Part shown: piece after piece, positions 24,372 through 32,454 of the stretch | Layout of the letters: every line of letters begins with the position of its first letter | How positions within the stretch are numbered: position 1 is the first letter of the stretch | Assembly: GCA_017444615.1 (NCBI GenBank) | Contig: JAFSWF010000060.1 | Location: 1-38,189 of the forward strand | Reading direction: 5' to 3' | Origin: Paludibacteraceae bacterium | GTDB taxonomy: Bacteria > Bacteroidota > Bacteroidia > Bacteroidales > Paludibacteraceae | Length of the DNA: 38,189 nt | The notes under the pieces: model-generated | Database searches by the model: none | What the model was told of the DNA's origin: nothing | The model's input: the letters and a program-made list of their open reading frames with translations, nothing else | Made by a program: the position numbers and the translations under genes

Positions 24372-26895
24372 TGAACTGTTTCTCGAATGTAGCCTTCAGG
24401 CGGTTCATGATGTTTTCTATCTGCGTGTCTTTGAGCGTGTTATCGGGGTCTTGTAAGATGAACGAGATCGCGTATGATTTCTTACCGGCCGGTAAGTTCT
24501 TGCCTTCATAGACGTCAAAGAGGAACACGTTCTTGAGCAGTTTCTTCTCAGTCGCAAACGCCGCGCGGGCAAGGTCTGCGAACTGTACTTCGGTATCAAC
24601 GAGCAACGCAAAATCACGTTTCACTTCGGGATACTTAGGCAGGTCGGTGATGACGGCTTTGTATTGTTTGTTCTGCTTCAGAAGGGCGTTCCAGTCCAAG
24701 TCGGCGTAGAACACTTCTTGGTCGATATCGAAGATCTTCAGCACCGAACGAGCGACGATACCGATGAAGCCTAAACACTTGCCGTTCACCGCTTTGAGCA
24801 CTAAACCGTCTGCGAATAGTTCGGACTCTAATTTCTCCGTCGTCAGTTTGGCTACATCCACGCCCAGACGAGTCAATATATTATTTACGTACGCGCGCAA
24901 ATGGTAGAACGAACTCTTCTCCTCTTTGCGTACCCAACTCTGCGCGGCTTTGTTGCCGGTTACCCACAAACCCAAATGCGGCTCTTCTGAGTAGCGTACG
25001 AGCGGATCTAATTCCTTCCCTTCAGGGAGGGTTAGGGTAGGCTTGTAGTGGTAACAATTGCCAAACTCATAGAACTGCAGGTCGGTGTTACGACGGTTCA
25101 CATTGCGGGCAATGGACTCCAGACCGCCAAAGAGCAAGGTCTGACGCATCACACCAAGGTCTTGGCTCAGCGGGTTCATAATCTTCACGCACGTATCAAG
25201 CGTCAGTTCGTGGAGCGGCTCGTAGTAACTCATTTTCGTCAGTGAGTTATTGAGGATCTCGTTGAAGCCTTGTGCCGTCAGCTGCTCGGCAATGCGGCGT
25301 TGTAAGGCCACAGGGTCGGGTTTCTTACCGTACGCCAAACTGGTGTTCAACTTCTCAGGGAACTCAATATTGTCGTAGCCGTAGATACGCAGAATATCTT
25401 CCACTACATCGCACTCACGCTGCACATCCACGCGGTAACGCGGCACTTCAAGTTGCCAAACATCGCCGTTCTTGGACTTGATCTTAATCTCCAACGCGTT
25501 AAGGATGGTCTCAATCGTCTCTTCGTCTATCGCTTTTCCTATCAGTGAGTTAACACGGTTGATATCAATCGTCACAGGCCAGGGCGCAAACACCTCTCTC
25601 CCGTCTCCACCAAGGGGAGAAGCTCCCTCTCCTTGGGAGAGGGGTTGGGTGAGGTTGTCACTAACCTCCATCGCTACTTGTCCACCGGCTACTTCTTGAA
25701 TCAGCAAGGCCGCGCGTTTGAGAACGTAAAGGGTATTATTGGGATCGCAGCCACGCTCGTAACGGAAAGAAGCGTCTGTTTGCAACTGATGCCTACGGCT
25801 GGTCTTACGAATCGTCACAGGGTCAAAATAAGCGCTCTCAAGGAAGATATTCTTCGTCTGCTCACTCACGCCGCTTTCCAGACCTCCGAACACACCGGCG
25901 ATACACATCGCTTCTTCGGCATTAGCAATCATCAGGTCGCGTTCATCCATCGTCCGCTCAATGCCGTCCAGCGTCACAAACTTCTCTCCGGCGTGCGCAT
26001 AACGCACATGAATCTCGTTACCCTTGATCTTATCGGCATCGAAAGCGTGCAAGGCCTGACCCATCTCATGCAGCACGAAGTTCGTTACATCCACGATATT
26101 ATTGATAGGCCGTAAACCGATGGTGCTCAGCGCTTTCTGCAACCACTCCGGTGATTCTTTTACCGTCACACCGGTGATACTGATACCTGTATAACGCGGA
26201 CAAGCCTCCGGCGCATCTACAATAACCTTCACCTTAAGCCCTTCACTATTCACCTTAAACGCCTCCACCGAAGGTTTCTGAAGGCGGACTGCTGACTGCT
26301 GATGGCTTTGATAGTACGCATACAGATCGCGCGCTACGCCGTAGTGACTGCAAGCGTCCGAACGGTTAGGTGTTATATCTACCTCAATCAGCGTATCGTT
26401 CTCCACGTGGTAATAATCCGCCGCTTTCATACCAACCGGTGTGTCGGCAGGCAGCACAATGATACCGGCGTGGTCAGTTCCTACACCTATCTCATCCTCT
26501 GCACAGATCATTCCCCAACTCTCCTCACCGCGCAGCTTACCCTTCTTGATCGTAAAGGATTGTTCGGCTCCGGAGCCGCTCCGGTCATAAAGCACGGTGC
26601 CGATGGTAGCAACAATCACTTTCTGACCGGCAGCCACGTTCGGTGCACCGCAAACGATAGGCAACGGTTCGCCTTCACCGATATTCACTTTGGTAACATG
26701 CAAATGGTCCGAATTAGGGTGCGCCTCGCAACTCAGCACTTCGCCTACTACCAAGCCTTTCAGACCGCCACGGATGGTCTCTACTTCCTCTACTGTTCCT
26801 ACCTCGAGACCGATAGAAGTAAGAATCTTGGCTACTTGTTCTGCATCATCCGGCAGATTAATATAGCGCTTTAACCAGTTGTACGAAATATTCAT
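24355..26895 (-). CDS. pheT: Phenylalanine--tRNA ligase beta subunit
   Basis: 846 residues. The N-terminal tRNA-binding EMAP/OB domain ([19 protein letters not shown], ~55-73), B3/4 editing domain, B5 domain, the catalytic-like core and a C-terminal ferredoxin-fold anticodon-binding domain (ending [15 protein letters not shown]) are all present. It pairs with PheS, not seen here. Two in-frame palindromic repeats lie in it: one read as [17 protein letters not shown] (25592-25656), between the B3/4 and B5 regions, and one read as [14 protein letters not shown] (25014-25043). A short duplicated stretch, SHQQSAV, also looks repeat-derived. The flanking motifs are intact, so these are tolerated additions. 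It is the first gene of the leftward run. Confidence 0.95.
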   Translation of the reverse strand: MNISYNWLKRYINLPDDAEQVAKILTSIGLEVGTVEEVETIRGGLKGLVVGEVLSCEAHPNSDHLHVTKVNIGEGEPLPIVCGAPNVAAGQKVIVATIGTVLYDRSGSGAEQSFTIKKGKLRGEESWGMICAEDEIGVGTDHAGIIVLPADTPVGMKAADYYHVENDTLIEVDITPNRSDACSHYGVARDLYAYYQSHQQSAVRLQKPSVEAFKVNSEGLKVKVIVDAPEACPRYTGISITGVTVKESPEWLQKALSTIGLRPINNIVDVTNFVLHEMGQALHAFDADKIKGNEIHVRYAHAGEKFVTLDGIERTMDERDLMIANAEEAMCIAGVFGGLESGVSEQTKNIFLESAYFDPVTIRKTSRRHQLQTDASFRYERGCDPNNTLYVLKRAALLIQEVAGGQVAMEVSDNLTQPLSQGEGASPLGGDGREVFAPWPVTIDINRVNSLIGKAIDEETIETILNALEIKIKSKNGDVWQLEVPRYRVDVQRECDVVEDILRIYGYDNIEFPEKLNTSLAYGKKPDPVALQRRIAEQLTAQGFNEILNNSLTKMSYYEPLHELTLDTCVKIMNPLSQDLGVMRQTLLFGGLESIARNVNRRNTDLQFYEFGNCYHYKPTLTLPEGKELDPLVRYSEEPHLGLWVTGNKAAQSWVRKEEKSSFYHLRAYVNNILTRLGVDVAKLTTEKLESELFADGLVLKAVNGKCLGFIGIVARSVLKIFDIDQEVFYADLDWNALLKQNKQYKAVITDLPKYPEVKRDFALLVDTEVQFADLARAAFATEKKLLKNVFLFDVYEGKNLPAGKKSYAISFILQDPDNTLKDTQIENIMNRLKATFEKQFNATLR
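25014..25043 (+). repeat. Palindromic G-rich element, copy in pheT (degenerate)
   Basis: The arms CCTTCCC and GGGAGGG around TTCA are followed by TTAGGGTAGG. This is a degenerate version of the 25625-25655 element, in the same orientation, and is read through on the minus strand as part of pheT. Confidence 0.65.
25592..25656 (+). repeat. Palindromic G-rich element, copy in pheT (best preserved)
   Basis: CCCTCTCC-TTG-GGAGAGGG (25625-25643) is followed by a G-rich tail to 25655. It matches 28 of 31 bases with the valS copy on the opposite strand (37633-37663). A second, weaker hairpin (ctcc-accaa-ggggag) precedes it. In pheT it is read as [11 protein letters not shown] plus flanking residues. 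Confidence 0.88.
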
Positions 26896-26920
26896 AGATA
26901 CAATTTTTCCAATTTGGCTG

Positions 26921-26952
26921 CAAAGTTACAAAAAATATTTGGAATAAACAAG
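26921..26952 (-). promoter_or_regulatory. Promoter of the pheT run
   Basis: On the minus strand CTTG (complement of 26949-26952, one mismatch to TTTG) and TAACTTTG (complement of 26921-26928) are 20 bases apart, with a T-rich spacer ending TTTTTTG. The pheT ATG is 26 bases past the -7 box. Confidence 0.75.
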
Positions 26953-27040
26953 GATTTTACAAAAAAAATCAAACTACTTGACTTTTTTGCAAAATTTTTA
27001 TGTGCGATGATTTTCCGAAAAAAACCTTTCGGTCTCTTCG

Positions 27041-27112
27041 GATTCTCCGGATTCTCCGGATTCTCCGGATTCTCCGGATTCTCCGATCTCTCCGGATTCT
27101 CCGGATTATCCC
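27041..27112. repeat. Eight tandem 9-base units (gattctccg)
   Basis: Five perfect gattctccg units are followed by atctctccg, gattctccg and gattatccc. The array lies in the 513-base gene-free stretch between the divergent pheT and ffh genes. Its open frames encode only Gly-Phe-Ser or Asn-Pro-Glu triplets and are not genes. Confidence 0.95.
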
Positions 27113-27119
27113 TAATCTG

Positions 27120-27207
27120 CCCCGAAACTGCCCCGAAACTGCCCCGAAATTGCATCGAATGCTCATCGTATGCTCATCGTATGCTCATCGTATGCTGAAT
27201 GGATGCT
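27120..27207. repeat. Eight tandem 11-base units drifting in sequence
   Basis: Three ccccgaaactg-type units pass into four catcgtatgct-type units and a last degraded one, all on an exact 11-base register. It starts eight bases after the 9-base array. The rest of the gap to 27352 is AT-rich with no gene seen. Confidence 0.93.
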
Positions 27208-27351
27208 TGTGCTTACGTCTGTACACTCAAAAGACGCTATGAGGCCGAGAACCAACCTCTTTTCGAAATCGAGTACAAAGATACAAAAAAAAATTCAAAT
27301 ATCCAAATTTTGTACCAAAAAAATGAAAAAAAATACGAATGTGCAAATTTA

Positions 27352-27383
27352 TTTGCATATGTCAAAAAAAAGCAGTATCTTTG
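27352..27383 (+). promoter_or_regulatory. Promoter of ffh
   Basis: TTTG at 27352-27355 and TATCTTTG at 27376-27383 are 20 bases apart. The spacer, ATGTCAAAAAAAAGCAG, is almost identical to that at 3235. The ffh ATG is 25 bases further on. Confidence 0.88.
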
Positions 27384-27408
27384 CACGCTAAATTAAATTA
27401 GGTGTATT

Positions 27409-28707
27409 ATGTTTGATAACTTAAGCGAACGATTAGAGAGAAGTTTTAAGATTCTGAAAGGTGAAGGTCGTATCACCGAAATCAATATTGCTGAGACCGT
27501 CAAGGATATCCGCAAGGCTTTGCTGGAAGCGGATGTGAACTACAAGACTGCCAAACAGTTCACCGACCGCGTGAAGGAGAAAGCATTGGGACAGAACGTC
27601 ATCAACGCTGTTCGGCCGGGGCAATTGATGATTAAGATCACCCACGACGAGTTGGCGGAACTGATGGGTGGCGAAGCGCAGGAGATTAACCTGAAAGGTA
27701 ATCCGGCAGTCATCTTAATGGCTGGTTTGCAAGGTTCCGGTAAGACGACGTTTGCCTCCAAACTCGCCAATTATCTGCAGACCAAGAAGGGCAAGAAAGT
27801 GATGCTCGTGGCCTGCGACGTCTACCGCCCTGCCGCCATCGAGCAATTACGCGTATTAGGCGAACAAATCAACGCCAAGGTCTATACCGGCGAGAATGAA
27901 CCAAACCCTGTCAAGAAAGCCGAGGCAGCTATCTCAGAGGCCAAGAAATTCGGCTACGATGTGGTGATCGTGGATACTGCCGGTCGTTTGGCGGTTGATG
28001 AACAGATGATGAACGAGATAGCCGCTATCAAACAGGCTATCACGCCGAGCGAGACTTTATTTGTCGTCGATGCGATGACAGGTCAAGACGCCGTGAATAC
28101 CGCTAAGGAGTTCAACGACCGACTGGATTTTGGCGGCGTAGTACTGACCAAACTGGATGGTGACGCCCGAGGCGGTGCAGCCCTCAGTATCCGAACGGTG
28201 GTCGATAAACCGATTAAGTTCATCGGCACCGGCGAGAAGATGGAAGCCATTGATGTGTTCCACCCCGCACGTATGGCAGATCGTATCTTAGGTATGGGTG
28301 ATGTCGTATCGCTCGTGGAGCGCGCGCAAGAACAGTACGACGAAGAGGAAGCACGGCGCGTAGCGAAGAAGATTGCCAAGAACCAATTTGATTTCAATGA
28401 TTTCCTTGGACAATTGGCGCAAATCAAGAAAATGGGTTCGATGAAGGACCTGTTGGGTATGATACCGGGCATGGACAAAGCGCTGAAAGGTGTAGAAGTG
28501 AGCGACGACGCATTCAAACCCATTGAGGCGATGATCAACTCCATGACGCCGGCTGAACGTGCTAACCCCTCCTTGCTCAACGGTAGCCGAAAAGCGCGTA
28601 TTGCTAAAGGTGCCGGAGTGGACATTGTTGCCCTCAACCGATTCCTCAAACAATTCGACCAAACGGCAAAGATGATGCGCAAAGTGCAACAAATGAAGAG
28701 ACGGTAA
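27409..28707 (+). CDS. ffh: Signal recognition particle protein Ffh
   Basis: 432 residues. The N domain (residues 1-~95) is followed by the G domain with P-loop GLQGSGKTT (106-114), DVYRPAAIEQL, DTAGRLAVDE (~188) and TKLDGDARGGAALS (~247-260). The Met-rich M domain (~300-432) holds MGSMKDLLGMIPGM and ends in KMMRKVQQMKRR. Ffh with 4.5S RNA brings nascent membrane proteins to FtsY. Neither FtsY nor 4.5S RNA is in the window. folD follows after a 29-base repeat-filled gap, probably in the same transcript. Confidence 0.97.
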   Translation: MFDNLSERLERSFKILKGEGRITEINIAETVKDIRKALLEADVNYKTAKQFTDRVKEKALGQNVINAVRPGQLMIKITHDELAELMGGEAQEINLKGNPAVILMAGLQGSGKTTFASKLANYLQTKKGKKVMLVACDVYRPAAIEQLRVLGEQINAKVYTGENEPNPVKKAEAAISEAKKFGYDVVIVDTAGRLAVDEQMMNEIAAIKQAITPSETLFVVDAMTGQDAVNTAKEFNDRLDFGGVVLTKLDGDARGGAALSIRTVVDKPIKFIGTGEKMEAIDVFHPARMADRILGMGDVVSLVERAQEQYDEEEARRVAKKIAKNQFDFNDFLGQLAQIKKMGSMKDLLGMIPGMDKALKGVEVSDDAFKPIEAMINSMTPAERANPSLLNGSRKARIAKGAGVDIVALNRFLKQFDQTAKMMRKVQQMKRR

Positions 28708-28712
28708 ATAGC

Positions 28713-28745
28713 AAATGGTAAATGGTAAATGACCAAATGGTAAAT
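28713..28745. repeat. aaatggt 7-base array spanning the folD start
   Basis: aaatggt, aaatggt, aaatgac and caaatggt, then aaat, fill the ffh-folD gap and contain both possible ATG starts of folD (28722 and 28737). Confidence 0.88.
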
Positions 28746-29666
28746 ATCCTTGATGGTAAAAGAGTAGCGGCGGAGATTCGCGCGGAACTGCGCGCTGAGG
28801 TCGAAACGTTGAAGGCACAAGGCAAACGAGCGCCGAAATTGGCCATTGTGCTGGTAGGAAACAACCCTGCAAGCGAGGTATATGTGGCTAACAAACTCAA
28901 GGCCTGCGCAGAAGTGGGTATCGAGGCGCAAGCCATTCGCTATCCGATGGACATCACCGAGCACACCTTGCTCAACGAGATAGCCAAACTCAATAACGAC
29001 GCCTCTATCGACGGCTATATAGTGCAACTACCGTTGCCGGAACACATCAACGAAACGGCGATTCTCTCTGCCATCGATTACCGCAAAGACGTTGATGGTC
29101 TGACACCGGAGAACGTAGGCCGTACAGTACAAGGTTTGCCTTCTATCATCAGCGCTACGCCCCGCGGTATTCGCGAACTGTTAGCGCGGTATAACATCCA
29201 AACGGCCGGTAAGCATGTGGTGGTCATCGGACGGTCGAACATCGTCGGTAAACCGATGGCTATCCTGCTGATGCAACGGCCGTACTTATCCCTGCCGGGC
29301 ATGAGTGCCTCTGCGTTGGGAGATGCCACCGTCACGATCTGTCACAGCAAGACACAAGACCTCGCAGCTATCTGCCGCACAGCGGATATCATCATCGTAG
29401 CGGCTGGCTCTCCAAAACTATTAACTGCGGAAATGGTCAAAGAAGGCGCCGTAGTGATCGATGTTGGTATCAATAGAGTCGAAATCACCAATAACCAATC
29501 ACCAATCACCAATACCAAGCGTTTCCGCTTGGTAGGAGATGTTGATTTTGAACACGTAGCGCCGAAGGCGTCGTATATAACCCCCGTGCCCGGAGGCGTA
29601 GGACCGATGACGATTGTCAGTCTGCTGCAAAACACAATACAAGCATACAATGAACATTCTCGATAA
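28737..29666 (+). CDS. folD: Bifunctional methylenetetrahydrofolate dehydrogenase/cyclohydrolase
   Basis: 309 residues from the ATG at 28737, where MVNILDGKRVAAEI gives the usual family start; the ATG at 28722 would add five repeat-encoded residues. The substrate Lys/Tyr box SEVYVANKLKAC (Tyr in EVYV), DGYIVQLPLPEHI, DVDGLTPENVGR, the NADP-binding VVIGRSNIVGKPMA and PVPGGVGPMTIVSLL are all present. It oxidises 5,10-methylene-THF and opens the methenyl ring in the cytoplasm. A 7-base array (29483-29510) is read as part of VEITNNQSPITN, in a loop that varies between species. The end overlaps prfA by 17 bases. Confidence 0.95.
   Translation: MVNILDGKRVAAEIRAELRAEVETLKAQGKRAPKLAIVLVGNNPASEVYVANKLKACAEVGIEAQAIRYPMDITEHTLLNEIAKLNNDASIDGYIVQLPLPEHINETAILSAIDYRKDVDGLTPENVGRTVQGLPSIISATPRGIRELLARYNIQTAGKHVVVIGRSNIVGKPMAILLMQRPYLSLPGMSASALGDATVTICHSKTQDLAAICRTADIIIVAAGSPKLLTAEMVKEGAVVIDVGINRVEITNNQSPITNTKRFRLVGDVDFEHVAPKASYITPVPGGVGPMTIVSLLQNTIQAYNEHSR
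29483..29510 (+). repeat. Four 7-base units inside folD (aatcacc type)
   Basis: aatcacc, aataacc, aatcacc and aatcacc are read in frame near the C-terminal part of FolD as ITNNQSPIT. Confidence 0.9.
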
Positions 29667-30750
29667 AATAGAAGGCTTGGAAGCCAAGTTCCATGAGGTA
29701 TCACTCCTCATCACCGACCCTTCGGTCATAGCCGACCAAGCACGTTATGTGCGGCTCAACCGTGACTACCACGACCTCGAGCGTGTGCTCGAAGTGGCTT
29801 CGCGTTACAAGAAAGCCCTTAAGGACCTTAAGGACGCTAAGGACCTTTTCTTCAATGAACAGGACGCTGACCTAAAAGAAATGGCGAAGGCAGAGATAGA
29901 GGAACTCGAACCGCAGATTCCTAAGCTTGAAGAAGAACTCAAACTGCAACTGCTGCCCCAAGATCCCGAAGACGGTAAGAACGTGGTGATGGAGATTCGT
30001 GGCGGCACAGGCGGTGACGAAGCAGCAATCTTTGCCGGTGACCTTTTCCGTATGTACTGTAAGTATTTTGAGATCAAAGGTTTCAAATACACCGTCTCTT
30101 CTTTCACCGAAGGTGCCGCAGGCGGATACAAGGAGATTATCTTCAATGTGACAGGCACCAATGTCTATGGCACGCTTAAGTACGAGTCCGGTGTGCACCG
30201 TGTACAACGTGTGCCGGTGACGGAAACGCAAGGACGTGTGCACACGTCCGCGGCGACAGTGGCTGTACTGCCCGAAGCGGATGAGTTTGAAGTGCATATC
30301 AATGAAGGCGAGATCAAATGGGAGACCTTCCGTTCCGGTGGAGCAGGCGGACAGAACGTCAACAAAGTGGAATCGGGTGTGCGGCTGCGCTATAACTGGA
30401 AGAACCCCAATACAGGCGAAGTGCAAGAGATTCTAATCGAGTGTACAGAAACGCGTGACCAGCCTAAGAATAAGGAACGCGCGCTCTCACGCCTGCGCAC
30501 GCAGATATATGATAAGGAGCACCAGAAATACATTGACGACATCGCTGCGCGCCGTAAGACCATGGTCTCTACGGGTGACCGCTCGGCCAAGATTCGTACC
30601 TATAACTACCCACAAGGACGTATCACAGACCATCGTATCGGCTACACCGTCTATAACCTCGCCGCTTTCATGGACGGTGACATCCAAGGCGTCATCGATG
30701 CCCTCCAAGTAGCCGAAAATGCAGAACGACTCAAGGAATCCGAGTTATAA
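29650..30750 (+). CDS. prfA: Peptide chain release factor 1
   Basis: 366 residues from the ATG at 29650 inside the folD end, where MNILDKIEGLEAKFHEV is the usual start. The anticodon-like PVT tripeptide (~189-191, in VQRVPVTETQGR) marks RF1 rather than RF2, and GGQ (~233, in RSGGAGGQNVNKVESG) is the peptidyl-hydrolysis motif. RF1 terminates at UAA and UAG. It overlaps folD by 17 bases and rsmE by one base (TAATG), so translation is probably coupled. Confidence 0.97.
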   Translation: MNILDKIEGLEAKFHEVSLLITDPSVIADQARYVRLNRDYHDLERVLEVASRYKKALKDLKDAKDLFFNEQDADLKEMAKAEIEELEPQIPKLEEELKLQLLPQDPEDGKNVVMEIRGGTGGDEAAIFAGDLFRMYCKYFEIKGFKYTVSSFTEGAAGGYKEIIFNVTGTNVYGTLKYESGVHRVQRVPVTETQGRVHTSAATVAVLPEADEFEVHINEGEIKWETFRSGGAGGQNVNKVESGVRLRYNWKNPNTGEVQEILIECTETRDQPKNKERALSRLRTQIYDKEHQKYIDDIAARRKTMVSTGDRSAKIRTYNYPQGRITDHRIGYTVYNLAAFMDGDIQGVIDALQVAENAERLKESEL

Positions 30751-31457
30751 TGTATTTATTCTACTGTCCTGATATTGAAGTAAAACAGACCCTCTCTGAA
30801 GAGGAGAGTGGACATTGCGTGCGGGTGTTACGCTACACCAAAGGTGATGAGATTCTCATCACAGATGGACGCGGTACAACCTATACCGCGCGTATCACGA
30901 ATCCGCATCCCAAGCATTGCGATTTTGAGATCATCAGTCGCGAGAAGCAAGAACCGCATCATCATTTCCATTTGCACATAGCCGTGGCACCCACGAAGAA
31001 TATCGAACGCTTGGAATGGGCCATTGAGAAATGCGTGGAGATAGGCGTAGATGAAATCACGCCGCTGTTATGCCGTTTCTCCGAACGCAAGCAGTTACGC
31101 ACCGACCGATTAGAGAAAATCATCCTCTCTGCCGCCAAACAGAGCCTCACACCCTATCTACCCGTCCTCCACGAACTCACACCATACGATGAATTCATCA
31201 AACGACAAACGACAAACGACCAACGACAAAACTTCATTGCGCATTGTTATAAGGACGAGAAGAGGTTGCTCAAACAAGAGATAGAGCGGGGCAGGGATGT
31301 TGTCGTGCTTATCGGACCGGAAGGAGACTTCAGCGAGCAGGAAGTAACTGAAGCGTTAGCGGCAGGTTTTATTCCTGTTAGTTTAGGCAATTCGCGTCTG
31401 CGCACCGAGACTGCCGCCGTTGTGGCGTGTCATACGGCGGTGCTCGTTAATGAGTAA
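30750..31457 (+). CDS. rsmE: 16S rRNA (uracil-1498-N3)-methyltransferase
   Basis: 235 residues. The N-terminal PUA-like part (HCVRVLRYTKGDEILITDGRG region) is followed by the SPOUT knot with LIGPEGDFSEQEV and VSLGNSRLRTETAAVVACH, the SAM-binding signature of RsmE. It methylates U1498 of 16S rRNA. A 7-base array (31199-31230) is read in frame as KRQTTNDQRQN, at a loop between the two halves, where Bacteroides relatives as I recall them are a few residues shorter. The start overlaps the prfA stop (TAATG). Confidence 0.94.
   Translation: MYLFYCPDIEVKQTLSEEESGHCVRVLRYTKGDEILITDGRGTTYTARITNPHPKHCDFEIISREKQEPHHHFHLHIAVAPTKNIERLEWAIEKCVEIGVDEITPLLCRFSERKQLRTDRLEKIILSAAKQSLTPYLPVLHELTPYDEFIKRQTTNDQRQNFIAHCYKDEKRLLKQEIERGRDVVVLIGPEGDFSEQEVTEALAAGFIPVSLGNSRLRTETAAVVACHTAVLVNE
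31199..31230 (+). repeat. caaacga 7-base array inside rsmE
   Basis: Three perfect caaacga units are followed by ccaacga and a partial unit, read as QTTNDQRQ. The reverse complement of this unit builds the valS array at 36594-36625, where it is again read as NDQRQTTND. Confidence 0.93.
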
Positions 31458-31489
31458 ACGTTAAACTGTTAAACTGTTAAAACGTTACA
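31458..31489. repeat. aaactgtt 8-base array before the PAP2 gene
   Basis: Units of aaacgtt, aaactgtt, aaactgtt and aaaacgtt fill the gap between the rsmE stop and the TTG start of the PAP2 gene. Nothing else is seen in the gap. Confidence 0.75.
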
Positions 31490-32092
31490 TTGTTAGAAAT
31501 CGACTCAACAATATTATTGTGGATCAATGGTCATGGGAACGAGTGGCTGGACACGTTCATGTGGACGGTTAGTCGGTCCAAGACTTGGCTTCCGCTCTAT
31601 GTGTTGCTGGTAGGGCTCATCGCTTATCGGTATCGCAATTGGAAAGCGGTCTTGCTCATTTTGGTAGGCTTTGGGATTGCAGTCGGACTGAGCGATTTGA
31701 CCACCAGCGGGTTTATCAAACCGCTTGTGGCACGCTATCGCCCCACACGCGAACCGTCCATTGATCCGATTCGTTTGGTGCATAAATATATAGGGGGACG
31801 GTATGGCTTTTGCAGCTCTCATGCAGCCAATACGATGGCGTGCGGGCTTTTGTTTAGCCTGCTTTACCGCAATAATTATGCCACCGCAGGTCTGATGACT
31901 TGGGTGGCAGTAGTTGGTTACAGTCGAATGTACTTAGGTGTACACTATCCGACGGATATTCTATGTGGTTGGATTATTGGCGCTCTATGGGCTGTGCTTG
32001 TTTATTGGGCCCTTCTGAGACTCTGGCGGGCGTGCGTTGCATCACATTCGCCCCTCGTGGACGACGCGGTTGCTCAGCGGGGTGGTTCATGA
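31490..32092 (+). CDS. PAP2-family membrane phosphatase
   Basis: 200 residues with about five helices. The three PAP2 motifs are KPLVARYRP (77-85), SSHAANT (109-115, with Ser-His in place of SGH) and SRMYLGVHYPTD (145-156). The family removes phosphate from lipid phosphates such as undecaprenyl pyrophosphate, phosphatidic acid or lipid A. The only start is TTG at 31490: an in-frame stop lies at 31478 and no ATG lies between, so the repeat just upstream may have replaced the original start. The last ~20 residues are hydrophilic and non-conserved, and the gene end overlaps the leftward gene at 31974-32393 by 119 bases. Confidence 0.88.
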   Translation: MLEIDSTILLWINGHGNEWLDTFMWTVSRSKTWLPLYVLLVGLIAYRYRNWKAVLLILVGFGIAVGLSDLTTSGFIKPLVARYRPTREPSIDPIRLVHKYIGGRYGFCSSHAANTMACGLLFSLLYRNNYATAGLMTWVAVVGYSRMYLGVHYPTDILCGWIIGALWAVLVYWALLRLWRACVASHSPLVDDAVAQRGGS

Positions 32093-32393
32093 ACCGCTCA
32101 AACTCCTCGGGCGTCAGCAGTACTTGAAGTTCGTTGACGATGGCGTTCATACGATCCATCTCTTGAGCACGACTGAGACCTGTGCGACGCAAATGAGCGT
32201 ACTTGAGGTGCATTTTGTACAAGGTATCAATGCGTACGGAGTCCTGAATACCCAATTCGCGCACTAAGCGTTCGGTCTGCTTGATAGCCTCCTCCTCAGG
32301 AGTACGTTGTAACCGCGCAGCCGTTGGTTCCTGCGCACAAAGGATGCCGCTAAAGGCGGTCGCTAAAAGAAAGATAGAAAAACGTTTCATCAT
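31974..32393 (-). CDS. Small secreted Spy/CpxP-like helical protein
   Basis: 139 residues from the first of two adjacent ATGs (32391-32393). A signal peptide (MMKRFSIFLLATAFSGILCAQ) is followed by helices rich in Glu/Arg: RTPEEEAIKQTERLVRELGI, MHLKYAHLRRTGLSRAQEMDRM and LTPEEFERFM. The L-TPEEF box and arrangement recall LTxxQ-motif (Spy/CpxP/DUF4890-like) periplasmic proteins of Bacteroidetes. No function is established. The C-terminal ~35 residues are Pro/Arg/Gln-rich, low in complexity, and antisense to the PAP2 gene end. Confidence 0.72.
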   Translation of the reverse strand: MMKRFSIFLLATAFSGILCAQEPTAARLQRTPEEEAIKQTERLVRELGIQDSVRIDTLYKMHLKYAHLRRTGLSRAQEMDRMNAIVNELQVLLTPEEFERFMNHPAEQPRRPRGANVMQRTPARVSEGPNKQAQPIERQ

Positions 32394-32401
32394 ACTATTT
32401 C

Positions 32402-32433
32402 GGTATTCCGGTATTCCAGTATTCCGGAATGCC
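32402..32433. repeat. ggtattcc 8-base array between divergent genes
   Basis: ggtattcc, ggtattcc, agtattcc and ggaatgcc lie between the Spy-like gene (leftward) and the permease gene (rightward). No clear -33/-7 promoter was found for either gene in this 61-base gap. Confidence 0.85.
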
Positions 32434-32454
32434 ATTAAATAAACTACAAAAATC

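Noticed and set aside
26892-27198. Open frames encoding Asn-Pro-Glu or Gly-Phe-Ser repeats on both strands between pheT and ffh
   Set aside because: They are translations of the 9-base array, open on both strands simply because the unit lacks stops; they also run through the pheT promoter.
27041-27207. Possible CRISPR array
   Set aside because: The units are directly adjacent tandem repeats of 9 and 11 bases with no unique spacers, no leader and no cas genes.
28083-29027. 314-codon frame on the minus strand over ffh and folD
   Set aside because: Antisense to two clearly intact core genes; its translation shows no domain and spans the intergenic repeat.
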